A stretch of DNA of 64,000 nt, from contig NZ_JACJOO010000006.1 of assembly GCF_014695575.1 (NCBI RefSeq), positions 124,001 to 188,000 on the forward strand. The letters are read 5' to 3'. The position numbers and the translations under genes are program-made. Shown here one piece after another: positions 35,612 through 43,565 of this stretch (within the stretch, counting starts at the first letter, position 1; each line of letters starts with the position of its first letter). The notes under the pieces were generated by a model. The model did not search any database. It saw nothing but the letters and a program-made list of their open reading frames with translations, and was not told the origin of the DNA. This DNA is from Leptolyngbya sp. FACHB-8. Its GTDB lineage: Bacteria; Cyanobacteriota; Cyanobacteriia; Elainellales; Elainellaceae.

Positions 35612-36499
35612 ATGGTGAAAAAAGAAGGCTTCCTTTCTCAGCAAATGATGCGTTTTTCTACCGCTGTCATCTTGCTCAGTATGGCTGAAGTTGGATGGGT
35701 ATTGCTCACTCCGGTTCGGGCTCAAGAGAGGCGACCTGGTGAAGCAATTAACTCTGTCGTCCCTCTGGGAACTACCCTTCCACAAGCCTATTGGGATGCT
35801 ATTGAAGATGCCAGAACTCCAGAGCCCAATGAAGTCTTCCGCAACCTGACGGCCATCACTCCCTACAACAACACCCTGGTCCGAGATGACCAGGACCGTG
35901 TTTTAGTCACGACCTGGACCACCTGGAATGGGTATACACAGAATATAGGAAACCGGCTCATTCTCACCCGAGATCTATGGGTTACAGTCGTTCCCGATCT
36001 CCAGAATTTTTGCGAAAACTACACCCCGACAGCCGAGATACCTCTGGCTGCACGCCTCAATCAGCTTCTTGGTTTACCTCCGGAAACGAGCGATCGCCTT
36101 GCCAGCCGTCAAGTGGTCGAAATTTGGGTTGATCCTCAGTTTCTCTTTCGCCCCAGTCCCGACCCTGAAATTACCGACCATGAAGCTGAATTAGGTTTTC
36201 GATCTGCCAATGAGTTCCTGTCCGTATCGTCTGCCTATCAACAATGGTTTTATGCCCAGTACGATCAGCGCTATCAATCCAATGGGCAACCTATTACCCG
36301 AACTAGTGTAGAGGCATCTGGTACCCTACCTTACCCCTGGACACAATTGGGATATACCTACGATTGGGGAAGCTCATCGGACTGGGCAACTGTCGAGCCA
36401 AACCACCCTGAGAACGTCGGATTAAGTGAATTTGTCATTCGACAATGGTCACCTATTTCTGTTAAGGCCACACGAAGCGTTGACGATTACTGCCGCTAA
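35612..36499 (+). CDS. Secreted protein of unknown function
   Basis: The 295-residue protein has a signal peptide: a hydrophobic stretch (FSTAVILLSMAEVGWVLL, residues about 15-32) and a likely cleavage after PVRA. The mature part has two cysteines (NFCENY and the terminal DDYCR) that could form a disulfide. It is rich in Trp and Tyr (LVTTWTTWNGYTQNIGN) with no domain I recognise. GAGGAG lies seven bases before the ATG. It is a single gene between the CHASE2 kinase and the convergent ABC exporter operon. Confidence 0.7.
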   Translation: MVKKEGFLSQQMMRFSTAVILLSMAEVGWVLLTPVRAQERRPGEAINSVVPLGTTLPQAYWDAIEDARTPEPNEVFRNLTAITPYNNTLVRDDQDRVLVTTWTTWNGYTQNIGNRLILTRDLWVTVVPDLQNFCENYTPTAEIPLAARLNQLLGLPPETSDRLASRQVVEIWVDPQFLFRPSPDPEITDHEAELGFRSANEFLSVSSAYQQWFYAQYDQRYQSNGQPITRTSVEASGTLPYPWTQLGYTYDWGSSSDWATVEPNHPENVGLSEFVIRQWSPISVKATRSVDDYCR

Positions 36500-36530
36500 T
36501 CAGGAGAAGGCGTAGATCTCCAGAAAAACA

Positions 36531-36589
36531 ATAAGATACAAAAGGCTGTGCCGCCCGCGAAACGGGCGGCACAGCCTTTTGTATCTTAT
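36531..36589. terminator. Perfect 27 bp bidirectional hairpin
   Basis: Arms 36531-36557 and 36563-36589 pair perfectly (inner part AGGCTGTGCCGCCCG) around CGAAA, again with GAA at the tip. It lies between convergent genes, 31 bases after the secreted-protein stop and 80 bases from the ABC permease stop. Confidence 0.8.
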
Positions 36590-36668
36590 GTTAATTGGGT
36601 TGAGTTACTGGGGAATGTAGTTTCCACATGCGAAAATTATGCCAATCTAGCAACGGCTGGAATGCATA

Positions 36669-37442
36669 TTAATATCCAGCTAGCTTGCCTCTTCGCTTGG
36701 CTTCCCGTTCAGCCCAGTGGAAGGCAATCAGCCCCAGCCCAAAGTAGACCACGCCATTGAGGAGCGCCACAAGGAACTGAGCGAAGTTTAATGCTTGCCC
36801 ACGTGCCATTAATTCGCGTAGGAGCCCCGCTCCGGGTGTCATTGGTAGGAGCAATGCTACCAACTTGTAGCCGCCGGGCCAACTTTCACTTGGTACTAAC
36901 AGCAGGAAAAACAACATGAACTGAAAAATTCCCAACAATTGCTGAACTTGCTTGAGCAGTAGTGCCAGTGAGCCCATTCCTAGCGCTAATCCATAAGCAC
37001 CCAGAAGTACACTCACAAGCGGCAGCAGTAGGACTGGAGGGAACGATAAACGGCTGCCTGTTAGCAGCATGATTAACAGGAGAATACTGACATTAAGTGT
37101 GAGTTGAGTGGTCAGACTGGCAAAGGCTCGGATCAGGAATACTCGTGTGGCACCAAAGGGAGAGAGAAAAATTTGTTCTAAAGTCCCGGTCTGGGCCTCT
37201 CGCTGTAGCCCTTGAGCAATATCGCTAATGATAAATAGCACTAGCGACCACAGGACGTAGCCGACAATAACAGAATCTAAGCGATCGCCAAATTGCGCAC
37301 TTGGGCCTCCCACGTACTGGAAGCTGAGAAATAGCCCGTAGAAGACGATCGTAATACCAATTACGCCACTAATCGCTTCTGCTGAGTATCGCCTGAGCGT
37401 GATCCAATTACGCTTCAGTTCTGCCAGAAAGAGTTTAAACAT
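36669..37442 (-). CDS. ABC-2 type exporter permease
   Basis: The 257-residue protein has six hydrophobic segments (first VIGITIVFYGLFLSF, residues about 27-41; last GVVYFGLGLIAFHWA). The conserved cytoplasmic stretch REAQTGTLEQIFLSPFG near residue 85 is the ABC-2 family coupling region. It overlaps the upstream ATPase gene by eight bases, so the two make one exporter. The substrate is unknown; drug, lipid or antibiotic-like compounds are usual for this class. Confidence 0.85.
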   Translation of the reverse strand: MFKLFLAELKRNWITLRRYSAEAISGVIGITIVFYGLFLSFQYVGGPSAQFGDRLDSVIVGYVLWSLVLFIISDIAQGLQREAQTGTLEQIFLSPFGATRVFLIRAFASLTTQLTLNVSILLLIMLLTGSRLSFPPVLLLPLVSVLLGAYGLALGMGSLALLLKQVQQLLGIFQFMLFFLLLVPSESWPGGYKLVALLLPMTPGAGLLRELMARGQALNFAQFLVALLNGVVYFGLGLIAFHWAEREAKRRGKLAGY

Positions 37443-38358
37443 TGCGGTTCTCTCGCACCAGTTTTAGAAATACGTCCGTCAGATTGGCTTGATCCTTTTG
37501 CACGCGCAGCAGTGGCAGAGGGTTCAGGATTTCCAGTACGGCATAGAGCTGAGTTGGTTCTGTCGCATGTACTACGCCATCTTCAGTGATTGTCACCCCC
37601 AATGCTTCTAATTTGCGAATACGCTCTGGCTCAATTGCCCGTTCCGGCTCAATCACATAGGTACTTCCCGAAAACCGTTGAATCAAATCTTCGGTTGCCT
37701 CTTCCGCCACAATTTCTCCTCGATTGATGATGGCAACCCGATCCGAGAGTTCTTCTGCGATCGCCAGTTGGTGTGTGGTTAGCAGAATGGCACACCCTTC
37801 GGTGGCAATTTCTCGCACTAGCTGTTTGACATCTTCGGTTGCTTCTACATCCAGGCCCAGCGTCGGTTCATCGAGCAGGAGCAGTTGAGGCTGATGCATT
37901 AAGGCAACCGAAATTGCTAACTTCTGCTGCATACCCCGCGAGAGGGATTGCACGACGGTTTGCCGCTTATCCATGAGGCTAAACCGCTCCAGGAGTTCTC
38001 GTCCCCGGCGACGGGCTGTCCGCTGGTCTAGTCCACGTAACACTCCGAAGTATTCCAGATTTTCCTCTGCTGTCAGCCGCCAGTACACATTGCGGTTTCC
38101 TTCTAGAACGGCACCCAGCGATCGCAGTGCCTGAGGATTACGATGTGGGTCGCGATCGCTAATTCTCACCCAACCATCATCAGGTTGAATCAGGCCAGCA
38201 ATCATTTTGATGCTGGTGGTCTTTCCTGCCCCATTGGGGCCCAGAAACGCCAGCACTTCTCCCGCTGAGATGCTTAAGGATACATCTCGGACAGCAGCGA
38301 TTGTTCGTCCTTTTTCACTGTAGGACTTCTTCAGATTGCGAGCTTCAAGAATGATCAT
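37435..38358 (-). CDS. ABC exporter ATP-binding subunit
   Basis: The 307-residue protein has all nucleotide-binding motifs: Walker A GPNGAGKTTS (residues about 39-48), Q-loop region, signature LSRGMQQKLAI, Walker B LLLLDEPTLGLD and the switch histidine in LLTTHQLA. A C-terminal domain of about 80 residues (IEPERAIEPERIRKLEALGV) follows, as in CcmA/NatA-like DrrA-type exporters. It partners with the overlapping ABC-2 permease. It is divergent from htrA. Confidence 0.93.
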   Translation of the reverse strand: MIILEARNLKKSYSEKGRTIAAVRDVSLSISAGEVLAFLGPNGAGKTTSIKMIAGLIQPDDGWVRISDRDPHRNPQALRSLGAVLEGNRNVYWRLTAEENLEYFGVLRGLDQRTARRRGRELLERFSLMDKRQTVVQSLSRGMQQKLAISVALMHQPQLLLLDEPTLGLDVEATEDVKQLVREIATEGCAILLTTHQLAIAEELSDRVAIINRGEIVAEEATEDLIQRFSGSTYVIEPERAIEPERIRKLEALGVTITEDGVVHATEPTQLYAVLEILNPLPLLRVQKDQANLTDVFLKLVRENRNV

Positions 38359-38710
38359 GACAAATTTAGGGGTTATATCCCAATTCTAAAGCTATTTTAA
38401 ATCCGTAGTTGCCATGGGCTTTTGCCGGATCAGGGTCATTGTTTTCCTGCTTACGCACGTAAGTTTTGTGGTTACTCTTGAAGGTTTTATTGCAATTTTC
38501 TATGAGAAGTAATCTTTTGCAAACCCATTGTCTTAAACCAGCAATTCGAAGATTATCGCGATAAATTTGGTGAAAATAGACCGTTCTTTTTTGATTATAT
38601 TTAATTTCCTCCTTAGAGCATATTTTTGAACTTGAGCATTGCTCTGCTCATCGTGATTCGAATAGTTGTTGCGGAAGGGATGCTTAGCACTCCTCCCATA
38701 AGCCTAGGCA

Positions 38711-38880
38711 GAAACCAACCTATGTTTTGGGGTACGGATGCAACGTACCCTTACTCCAAGGAGGTTTCTGGAAAAACAATATCCCCATTTTTTGGAAAGA
38801 GGACGTGGTTTCACCGCGTCCTCTTTCCAAAAAATGGGGAAGTTCTTTTCTGGAAATCTCCCAAAACATAAGTTGGTTTT
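38711..38880. repeat. Nested palindrome carrying element copy D
   Basis: An outer stem of about 20 bp (GAAACCAACCTATGTTTTGG at 38711-38730 against its near complement ending near 38880, one mismatch) encloses a small hairpin (GGTACG/CGTACC around 38731-38750) and element copy D. Confidence 0.7.
38760..38862 (+). repeat. Palindromic mobile-like element, copy D (diverged core)
   Basis: The 103 bp element has the family ends GGAGGTTTCTGGAAAAA and TTTTCTGGAAATCTCC. Its core differs entirely from copies A-C: CCCCATTTTTTGGAAAGAGG starts a stem (38783-38839) with one mismatch and a TTC triloop. Same ends with a different palindromic core suggests core replacement. Confidence 0.7.
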
Positions 38881-39077
38881 CGTTGTGAAGCCCTAGTTCA
38901 CTATTTTGGTTGAGGAAAAGCCAGGTTTAGCTCTGTAACGTGTAAATGTTCTGTTTCTTTAAGTCCTTGCAGTAGCTTTGCATTATTGGGGCACTGCGGG
39001 TATCTAATACAGTCTTTACTCCATTCGATAGATTTATTTACTTGCAATATCCACTCCTAACTAGCCACTCAAGCGAA

Positions 39078-40346
39078 ATGAGCAACATGTTCAGCGATCG
39101 CAATTTCGTCAATCTTGACCTTTACTCATCCTACTCGTCTCACAAAACTGAGCAGCGAGCAACTTTTCAGCGTTGGGCACAAAGACTAGCAATTTGCTTG
39201 CTCATTGTTTTCATAAGCCTTGGTATTGGCCTTCTGAACGGCAGTGCGGCTCAAGCTTTATCACTCCAACAGAAGGGGTTGTCAGTATTTGAGGGAAGGC
39301 AGACAGAAGGTATCTTGCTGGCTCAAAATGTGGGAGATAACTTTGTTATCACAGCTGTGAATAAAGCAGAAGCAGCTGTCGTTCAGGTAAACGTGTCTCG
39401 TTCCTTAGCAGGAAACCGATCAGTACCCGATTTCTTTAGGCCCTTTGGAGGTGGAGGACAATCTGCCCCGTCGAATGCCCCCGTGCTGCGAGGCATTGGT
39501 TCTGGATTTGTGATTGATTCGAGTGGGCTGATTCTGACCAATGCCCATGTCGTGAACGAAGCCGATACTGTAACAGTATCGTTTCAGGATGGTCGCATTC
39601 TGGAGGGGCAGGTACTGGGGAAGGACCCCGTAACCGATGTAGCGGTAATTCAAGTACAAGCTGAAGACTTGCCTACTGTTACCATTGGAGACTCTGATGC
39701 GGTACAGCAGGGGCAATGGGCAATCGCGATTGGTAATCCCCTTGGGTTGCAGGAAACCGTAACGGTGGGTGTGATTAGCGGTACTGAGCGGTCTAGCGCA
39801 GCTATCGGTATTCCAGATAAGCGAGTTGGTTTTATCCAAACAGATGCGGCGATTAATCCAGGTAACTCTGGAGGGCCACTTCTAAATGCAGCAGGAGATG
39901 TGATTGGCATTAACACGGCCATTCTCCAGGGAACCCAAGGACTCGGCTTTGCAATTCCTATCAATACCGCTCAACTGGTTGCCCAACAACTGATCACAAC
40001 GGGACAGGTTCAACACCCTTACATTGGAGTGCAAATGACTGCACTGAATCCACAAGTGAAGGAGTTTATCAATACATCTCCTGATAGTGGAATGCAGGTC
40101 AAGGTAGAACAGGGAGTTTTGGTGGTTCAGGTTCAGCGAAATTCACCCGCTGCGAAAGCAGGTGTGCGTGCTGGTGATGTCATTCAAACGATTGACGATC
40201 AACCTGTCACTAAAGCTAGTAAGGTGCAGCAGTTAATTGATCGGGCAGGAGTTGGCGGTAAATTACCTGTAAAACTGCAGCGCAATGAACAAACCGTGGC
40301 TCTAACCATTGAACCGGAACAGCTTCCCCCAGTGGTAACTCGATAA
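39078..40346 (+). CDS. HtrA/Deg-type periplasmic serine protease
   Basis: The 422-residue protein has a long signal region with one hydrophobic segment (LAICLLIVFISLGIGLL, near residue 40) and so is exported or membrane anchored. The trypsin-like domain has His157 in LTNAHVV, Asp in DPVTDVAVI and Ser264 in NPGNSGGPLL. One C-terminal PDZ domain follows (IGVQMTALNPQ to GDVIQTIDDQPV). A single PDZ is typical of cyanobacterial HhoA, HhoB and HtrA; I cannot say which. An upstream TTG at 39042 adds 12 residues; the ATG at 39078 is more likely. It acts in envelope protein quality control. The carotenoid oxygenase follows after 39 bases. Confidence 0.93.
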   Translation: MSNMFSDRNFVNLDLYSSYSSHKTEQRATFQRWAQRLAICLLIVFISLGIGLLNGSAAQALSLQQKGLSVFEGRQTEGILLAQNVGDNFVITAVNKAEAAVVQVNVSRSLAGNRSVPDFFRPFGGGGQSAPSNAPVLRGIGSGFVIDSSGLILTNAHVVNEADTVTVSFQDGRILEGQVLGKDPVTDVAVIQVQAEDLPTVTIGDSDAVQQGQWAIAIGNPLGLQETVTVGVISGTERSSAAIGIPDKRVGFIQTDAAINPGNSGGPLLNAAGDVIGINTAILQGTQGLGFAIPINTAQLVAQQLITTGQVQHPYIGVQMTALNPQVKEFINTSPDSGMQVKVEQGVLVVQVQRNSPAAKAGVRAGDVIQTIDDQPVTKASKVQQLIDRAGVGGKLPVKLQRNEQTVALTIEPEQLPPVVTR

Positions 40347-40385
40347 TGAAAGCAATACCCCCCAATGGGAGATGGAGAGTTGGTC

Positions 40386-41846
40386 ATGCAGACAGTTTCT
40401 CAATCAAAGCCCTATTCCTTAAAGGATTGGCAAGGGGGTAATTGCTCTCTCAAGGAGGAGTTTGATTATTGGATCGAGGATGTTGAGGGTGAAATTCCAG
40501 CCGAGCTGAATGGTACTTTGTTCCGGAATGGGCCGGGATTGCTCGATGTTAATGGGCGACGAATCACCCATCCCTTTGATGGAGATGGCATGATTTGTGC
40601 GATCGCCTTCTCTCAAGGACGCGCCCACTTTCGCAATCGCTTTGTACGCACTGAAGAATATTGTGCAGAGCAAAAAGCAGGTCGAATGCTGTATCGAGGG
40701 GTATTTGGTACGCGAAAGCCAGGAGGCTGGTTAGCCAATACCTTTGATTTACACAAGAAGAATGTTGCAAATACCAATGTGATTTATTGGGGTAGGAAGC
40801 TAATGGCGCTTTGGGAAGCGTCCCACCCCTATCACATTGATCCCCATACCCTCGAAACCCTAGGGATTGAAACTCTGAATGGTGCGCTACATAAAGGTTC
40901 TCCCTTTGCCGCCCATCCCATGATTGACCCAGGAGATGAGCATCGAGAGCCCCGTTTAGTAACCTTTTCGGTGAAACCAGGCCCACTCACCACAATTACT
41001 GTATATGAGCTGAATTTGGATGGAAACGTAGTCGAAAAGCATGACCATCGGATTCCAGGCTTTGCTTTTATCCATGACTTTGCTATTACACCCAACTACT
41101 GCCTATTCTTCCAAAATCCAGTTACGTTTAATCCCATTCCTTATGTTTTTGGTCTACGGGGAGCTGCAGAGTGCATTACATTTCATGGCGATCGCCCCAC
41201 TAAAATCTGGGTTATTCCCCGTCATGAATCGAAGCCAGTACACACATTAGAAGCAGATCCCTGTTTTGTTTTCCACCATGCTAATGCGTTTGAGCAGGGC
41301 GATCGCATTATTGTCGATTCTGTATGCTACGAAGACTTTCCAAAGGTGGATCATAACCTCAACTATCAGGAAACAGACTTCGACAATATGCAGCCAGGGC
41401 AGCTCTGGCGCTTTGATCTGAACTTGAAGTCAAAAACGGCAAAACGTGATCTGCTCGTTAGCCGGTCTTGCGAGTTTCCCTTTATTCATCCGGCCCTGAT
41501 TGGGCAGCGCCACCGTTGGGTGTTTTTAGCGGCAGCTCATGAGGCGGAGGGCAATGCGCCGCAGCAAGCCTTACTTAAAGTGAATGTGGAGACTGGAGAA
41601 CAAGAGGTATGGAGTGCTGCACCGAAAGGATTTACCGGGGAACCCGTGTTTGTGCCAAAGCCGAACAGTTTGCAGGAAGATGAGGGTTGGGTGCTCGATC
41701 TCGTTTATGATGCGGCTCACCACCGAACAGATGTCGTCATCCTTGATGGGCAGCATATTGAGCAGGGACCGATCGCCCGCCTTCACCTCAAACACCACAT
41801 TCTCTACGGGTTACATGGTTGCTTTAGCCCAGCCATCAAAATGTAG
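40386..41846 (+). CDS. Carotenoid cleavage oxygenase
   Basis: The 486-residue enzyme belongs to the RPE65/apocarotenoid oxygenase family, which cleaves carotenoid or apocarotenoid double bonds. The four iron-binding histidines are visible in FAAHPMID, FIHDFAI, FVFHHANA and LHGCFSPA. The N-terminal PAELNGTLFRNGPG and FDGDGMICAI are family signatures. I choose the ATG at 40386 over 40365. The closest known cyanobacterial enzyme type is apocarotenoid 15,15'-oxygenase, which makes retinal, but the substrate is inference. It lies 39 bases after the HtrA gene and could be cotranscribed. Confidence 0.92.
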   Translation: MQTVSQSKPYSLKDWQGGNCSLKEEFDYWIEDVEGEIPAELNGTLFRNGPGLLDVNGRRITHPFDGDGMICAIAFSQGRAHFRNRFVRTEEYCAEQKAGRMLYRGVFGTRKPGGWLANTFDLHKKNVANTNVIYWGRKLMALWEASHPYHIDPHTLETLGIETLNGALHKGSPFAAHPMIDPGDEHREPRLVTFSVKPGPLTTITVYELNLDGNVVEKHDHRIPGFAFIHDFAITPNYCLFFQNPVTFNPIPYVFGLRGAAECITFHGDRPTKIWVIPRHESKPVHTLEADPCFVFHHANAFEQGDRIIVDSVCYEDFPKVDHNLNYQETDFDNMQPGQLWRFDLNLKSKTAKRDLLVSRSCEFPFIHPALIGQRHRWVFLAAAHEAEGNAPQQALLKVNVETGEQEVWSAAPKGFTGEPVFVPKPNSLQEDEGWVLDLVYDAAHHRTDVVILDGQHIEQGPIARLHLKHHILYGLHGCFSPAIKM

Positions 41847-41847
41847 G

Positions 41848-41890
41848 AGGGTGATTATTTCTGTCGCTTCGTGACAGAAATAATCACCCT
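41848..41890. terminator. 18+ bp hairpin with TTC loop between convergent genes
   Basis: AGGGTGATTATTTCTGTC (41848-41865) pairs exactly with 41873-41890. The tip GC-TTC-GT pairs with one G-T. It begins two bases past the oxygenase stop codon and fills most of the 60-base convergent gap. Confidence 0.8.
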
Positions 41891-41906
41891 TTAGCACCTT
41901 TGGCAT

Positions 41907-42128
41907 TTATGATGCATCTTCAATGCCCATAATTGTGTCCCCAATGGCACGAGCCGTTTCGGCAATGCCTTCTTCAACGTCTGGAGGAGGCGCTGTAATG
42001 TTCTCGTTCTGTCCTTCAACGCGCAGCAGTACTTTATCCAAGCCTGCCTCTCCAATATTTGGATCCCCATCAAACTTACCTTCTGGGTAAGCCTGATTCT
42101 CATCCTGAGAGCGGTTCTCATCTGGCAT
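41907..42128 (-). CDS. Small acidic protein of unknown function
   Basis: The 73-residue protein is strongly acidic and low in hydrophobic residues (DENRSQDENQAYPEGKFDGD at the start; ETARAIGDTIMGIEDAS at the end). It is probably largely disordered with a short C-terminal helix. AGGAGG lies eleven bases before the ATG at 42128, which supports it as a gene. A second reverse frame overlaps it but lacks a ribosome site. It lies 53 bases downstream of the SnoaL-like gene in the same direction and may share its transcript. Confidence 0.7.
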   Translation of the reverse strand: MPDENRSQDENQAYPEGKFDGDPNIGEAGLDKVLLRVEGQNENITAPPPDVEEGIAETARAIGDTIMGIEDAS

Positions 42129-42181
42129 AAACGTTAACTCCTCCTATTGATACGGCTCTATTAAAAAATTGCGAACTGCCT

Positions 42182-42586
42182 CTATCCGTGCTTTGCGCCC
42201 TGTGGTAAAAAGGCTGCTGAGTCATAATAAGTGCGAAAGCGCTTCACGTTTTCACCGTCAAACTCCAGTACACTTATGCCGCGATACGTAATCTCTTCGG
42301 AGGTTGATAATGTGCCCTTTGAAACCCATTCCAATACAGACGTGTTCTCGCTTTCGACAATATTGGTAAATTCAGAATGGATATGGTTAAACACGAACAG
42401 ATATTTCTGCCAAAAGCGATAAGCGCCCTCCTTCCCCTTCAAAGGCTCTAGCGTGGCCAGATTCATTAACTCTGCATTGCTGGAGAACAAGGCAACGAGC
42501 GATTCAATATCACCTGTTTCCTCAGTTTTTTGCAGCGTGTGTATGAATCGTGAGGTAATGTCACGGGTACTTGCGGTATAGGTCAT
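42182..42586 (-). CDS. SnoaL/NTF2-like protein
   Basis: The 134-residue protein has the SnoaL-like pattern: RFIHTLQKTEETGDIESLVA, then LKGKEGAYRFWQKYL, a beta strand VLEWVSKGTL and the end GENVKRFRTYYDSAAF. Such proteins are small cone-shaped ligand binders or isomerases. No catalytic aspartate or histidine can be assigned. It probably forms a short operon with the downstream acidic protein. Another NTF2-like protein of a different subgroup is at 18486. Confidence 0.82.
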   Translation of the reverse strand: MTYTASTRDITSRFIHTLQKTEETGDIESLVALFSSNAELMNLATLEPLKGKEGAYRFWQKYLFVFNHIHSEFTNIVESENTSVLEWVSKGTLSTSEEITYRGISVLEFDGENVKRFRTYYDSAAFLPQGAKHG

Positions 42587-43129
42587 GTCTGGTTTTCAGT
42601 TTGAGTGCAGATTTACTTCTTGTTTAGGCTTTCTGGAGAGATAATTTTTTGGGGATTATGCAGAATTGCATGATCAAGGTGCGGTAGCAACTAGAAGTTA
42701 CACGCATAGCTCACATAAAGCGATGGCTCTAAAGAGAAATCGATAGAGACTCAGGAGTGAGGATGATTGCGATCGCTCCTGCTACCTATAACCCACGCCA
42801 CCAGCCTAAAAACCTCAGTCCATCTTTTCATCCAACTCTTGAGGCATATTCCTTTTTAGAGTTCCTGCCTTCTGGAGGAGGTCAGATGCTACTTCGGTGC
42901 TGTTCTACATGCTCGCCATTTTTCTCAAGTCCTTTGTGTACGCGACGTGCGTGTAAAATCGAGAACTTGAGAAAAATGGCGAGGGTCTAGGCGTGTAGTT
43001 GATTGAAACATAATCTGATGCTTATGCAACCATGTTCCGCCAAAACTGTTGGTTGAATTTAAAGGCTTTGCAAAACTTTTACCTTGGAGGATGTTAATCA
43101 GTCAACTTATAGTACATTTGTATAAATTG
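42587..43129. other. Divergent intergenic region with one hairpin
   Basis: These 543 bases should hold promoters for the SnoaL-like gene and the DUF4132 operon. The only structure seen is the stem CTCGCCATTTTTCTCAAGT (42912-42930) with its exact complement at 42965-42983. Its centre is imperfectly palindromic. Short ORFs here look like chance. Confidence 0.5.
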
Positions 43130-43564
43130 ATGTGCAGTGATATGGCTTCCACGCTTACCGTTTCAGGAAAAGTGATGGGTAAAACTCAACCCATCTTCAC
43201 GAACTGGCAATTACGGCTGGAGATTGAGAATGCAATTACCTTACGAGATCTGCTCACTCAAATTGTGCGCAGTGAAGTTGCTGGCTTTCAAGATCGCCAA
43301 CAACAACGTCGCTTAATACAGGTTCTCAGCCCTGCCCAAATTAGTTTAGGGGTTGAGCAGGGCAAGGTGGATTTGGGGGGGAGCGACCTGGCACAAGAAG
43401 TTGACGTTGATGAAGCGATCGCCACCGCGCTACAAGCATTTACGGATGGCTTATATTTTGTGTTTCTGGATGAGCAACAGCAGGGAAATCTAGATGATGT
43501 TGTGACGTTGCAACCCAATTCGCAACTGTTGTTTTTACGGCTGGTTCCTTTGGTGGGCGGGTAA
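43130..43564 (+). CDS. Small partner protein of the DUF4132-like gene, unrecognised
   Basis: The protein has about 144 residues and is soluble. It is predicted alpha/beta, with GKVMGKTQPIFTNWQLRLEI at the start, a helical stretch containing ITLRDLLTQIVRSEV and a C-terminal SQLLFLRLVPLVGG. A Gln-rich turn (FQDRQQQRRL) lies in the middle. I recognise no family. Possible starts are the ATGs at 43091, 43130 and 43142; the first has GGAGG with no spacing, so I take 43130. It ends one base before the 1646-residue protein gene, so the two are surely cotranscribed and probably act together. Confidence 0.75.
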   Translation: MCSDMASTLTVSGKVMGKTQPIFTNWQLRLEIENAITLRDLLTQIVRSEVAGFQDRQQQRRLIQVLSPAQISLGVEQGKVDLGGSDLAQEVDVDEAIATALQAFTDGLYFVFLDEQQQGNLDDVVTLQPNSQLLFLRLVPLVGG

Positions 43565-43565
43565 T

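Larger units (their letters stand above)
38359..39077. other. Divergent intergenic region with nested palindrome
   Basis: These 719 bases hold the promoters of the ABC operon and htrA. They contain the nested repeat at 38711-38880. Otherwise the sequence is AT-rich (38480-38640). The 81-codon ORF at 38626 lies across the repeat and is not supported. Confidence 0.5.

Noticed and set aside
41891-42121. Alternative reverse-strand frame overlapping the small acidic protein
   Set aside because: The frame at 41907-42128 has a clear AGGAGG site and sensible composition; the other is Arg-rich and has no ribosome site.
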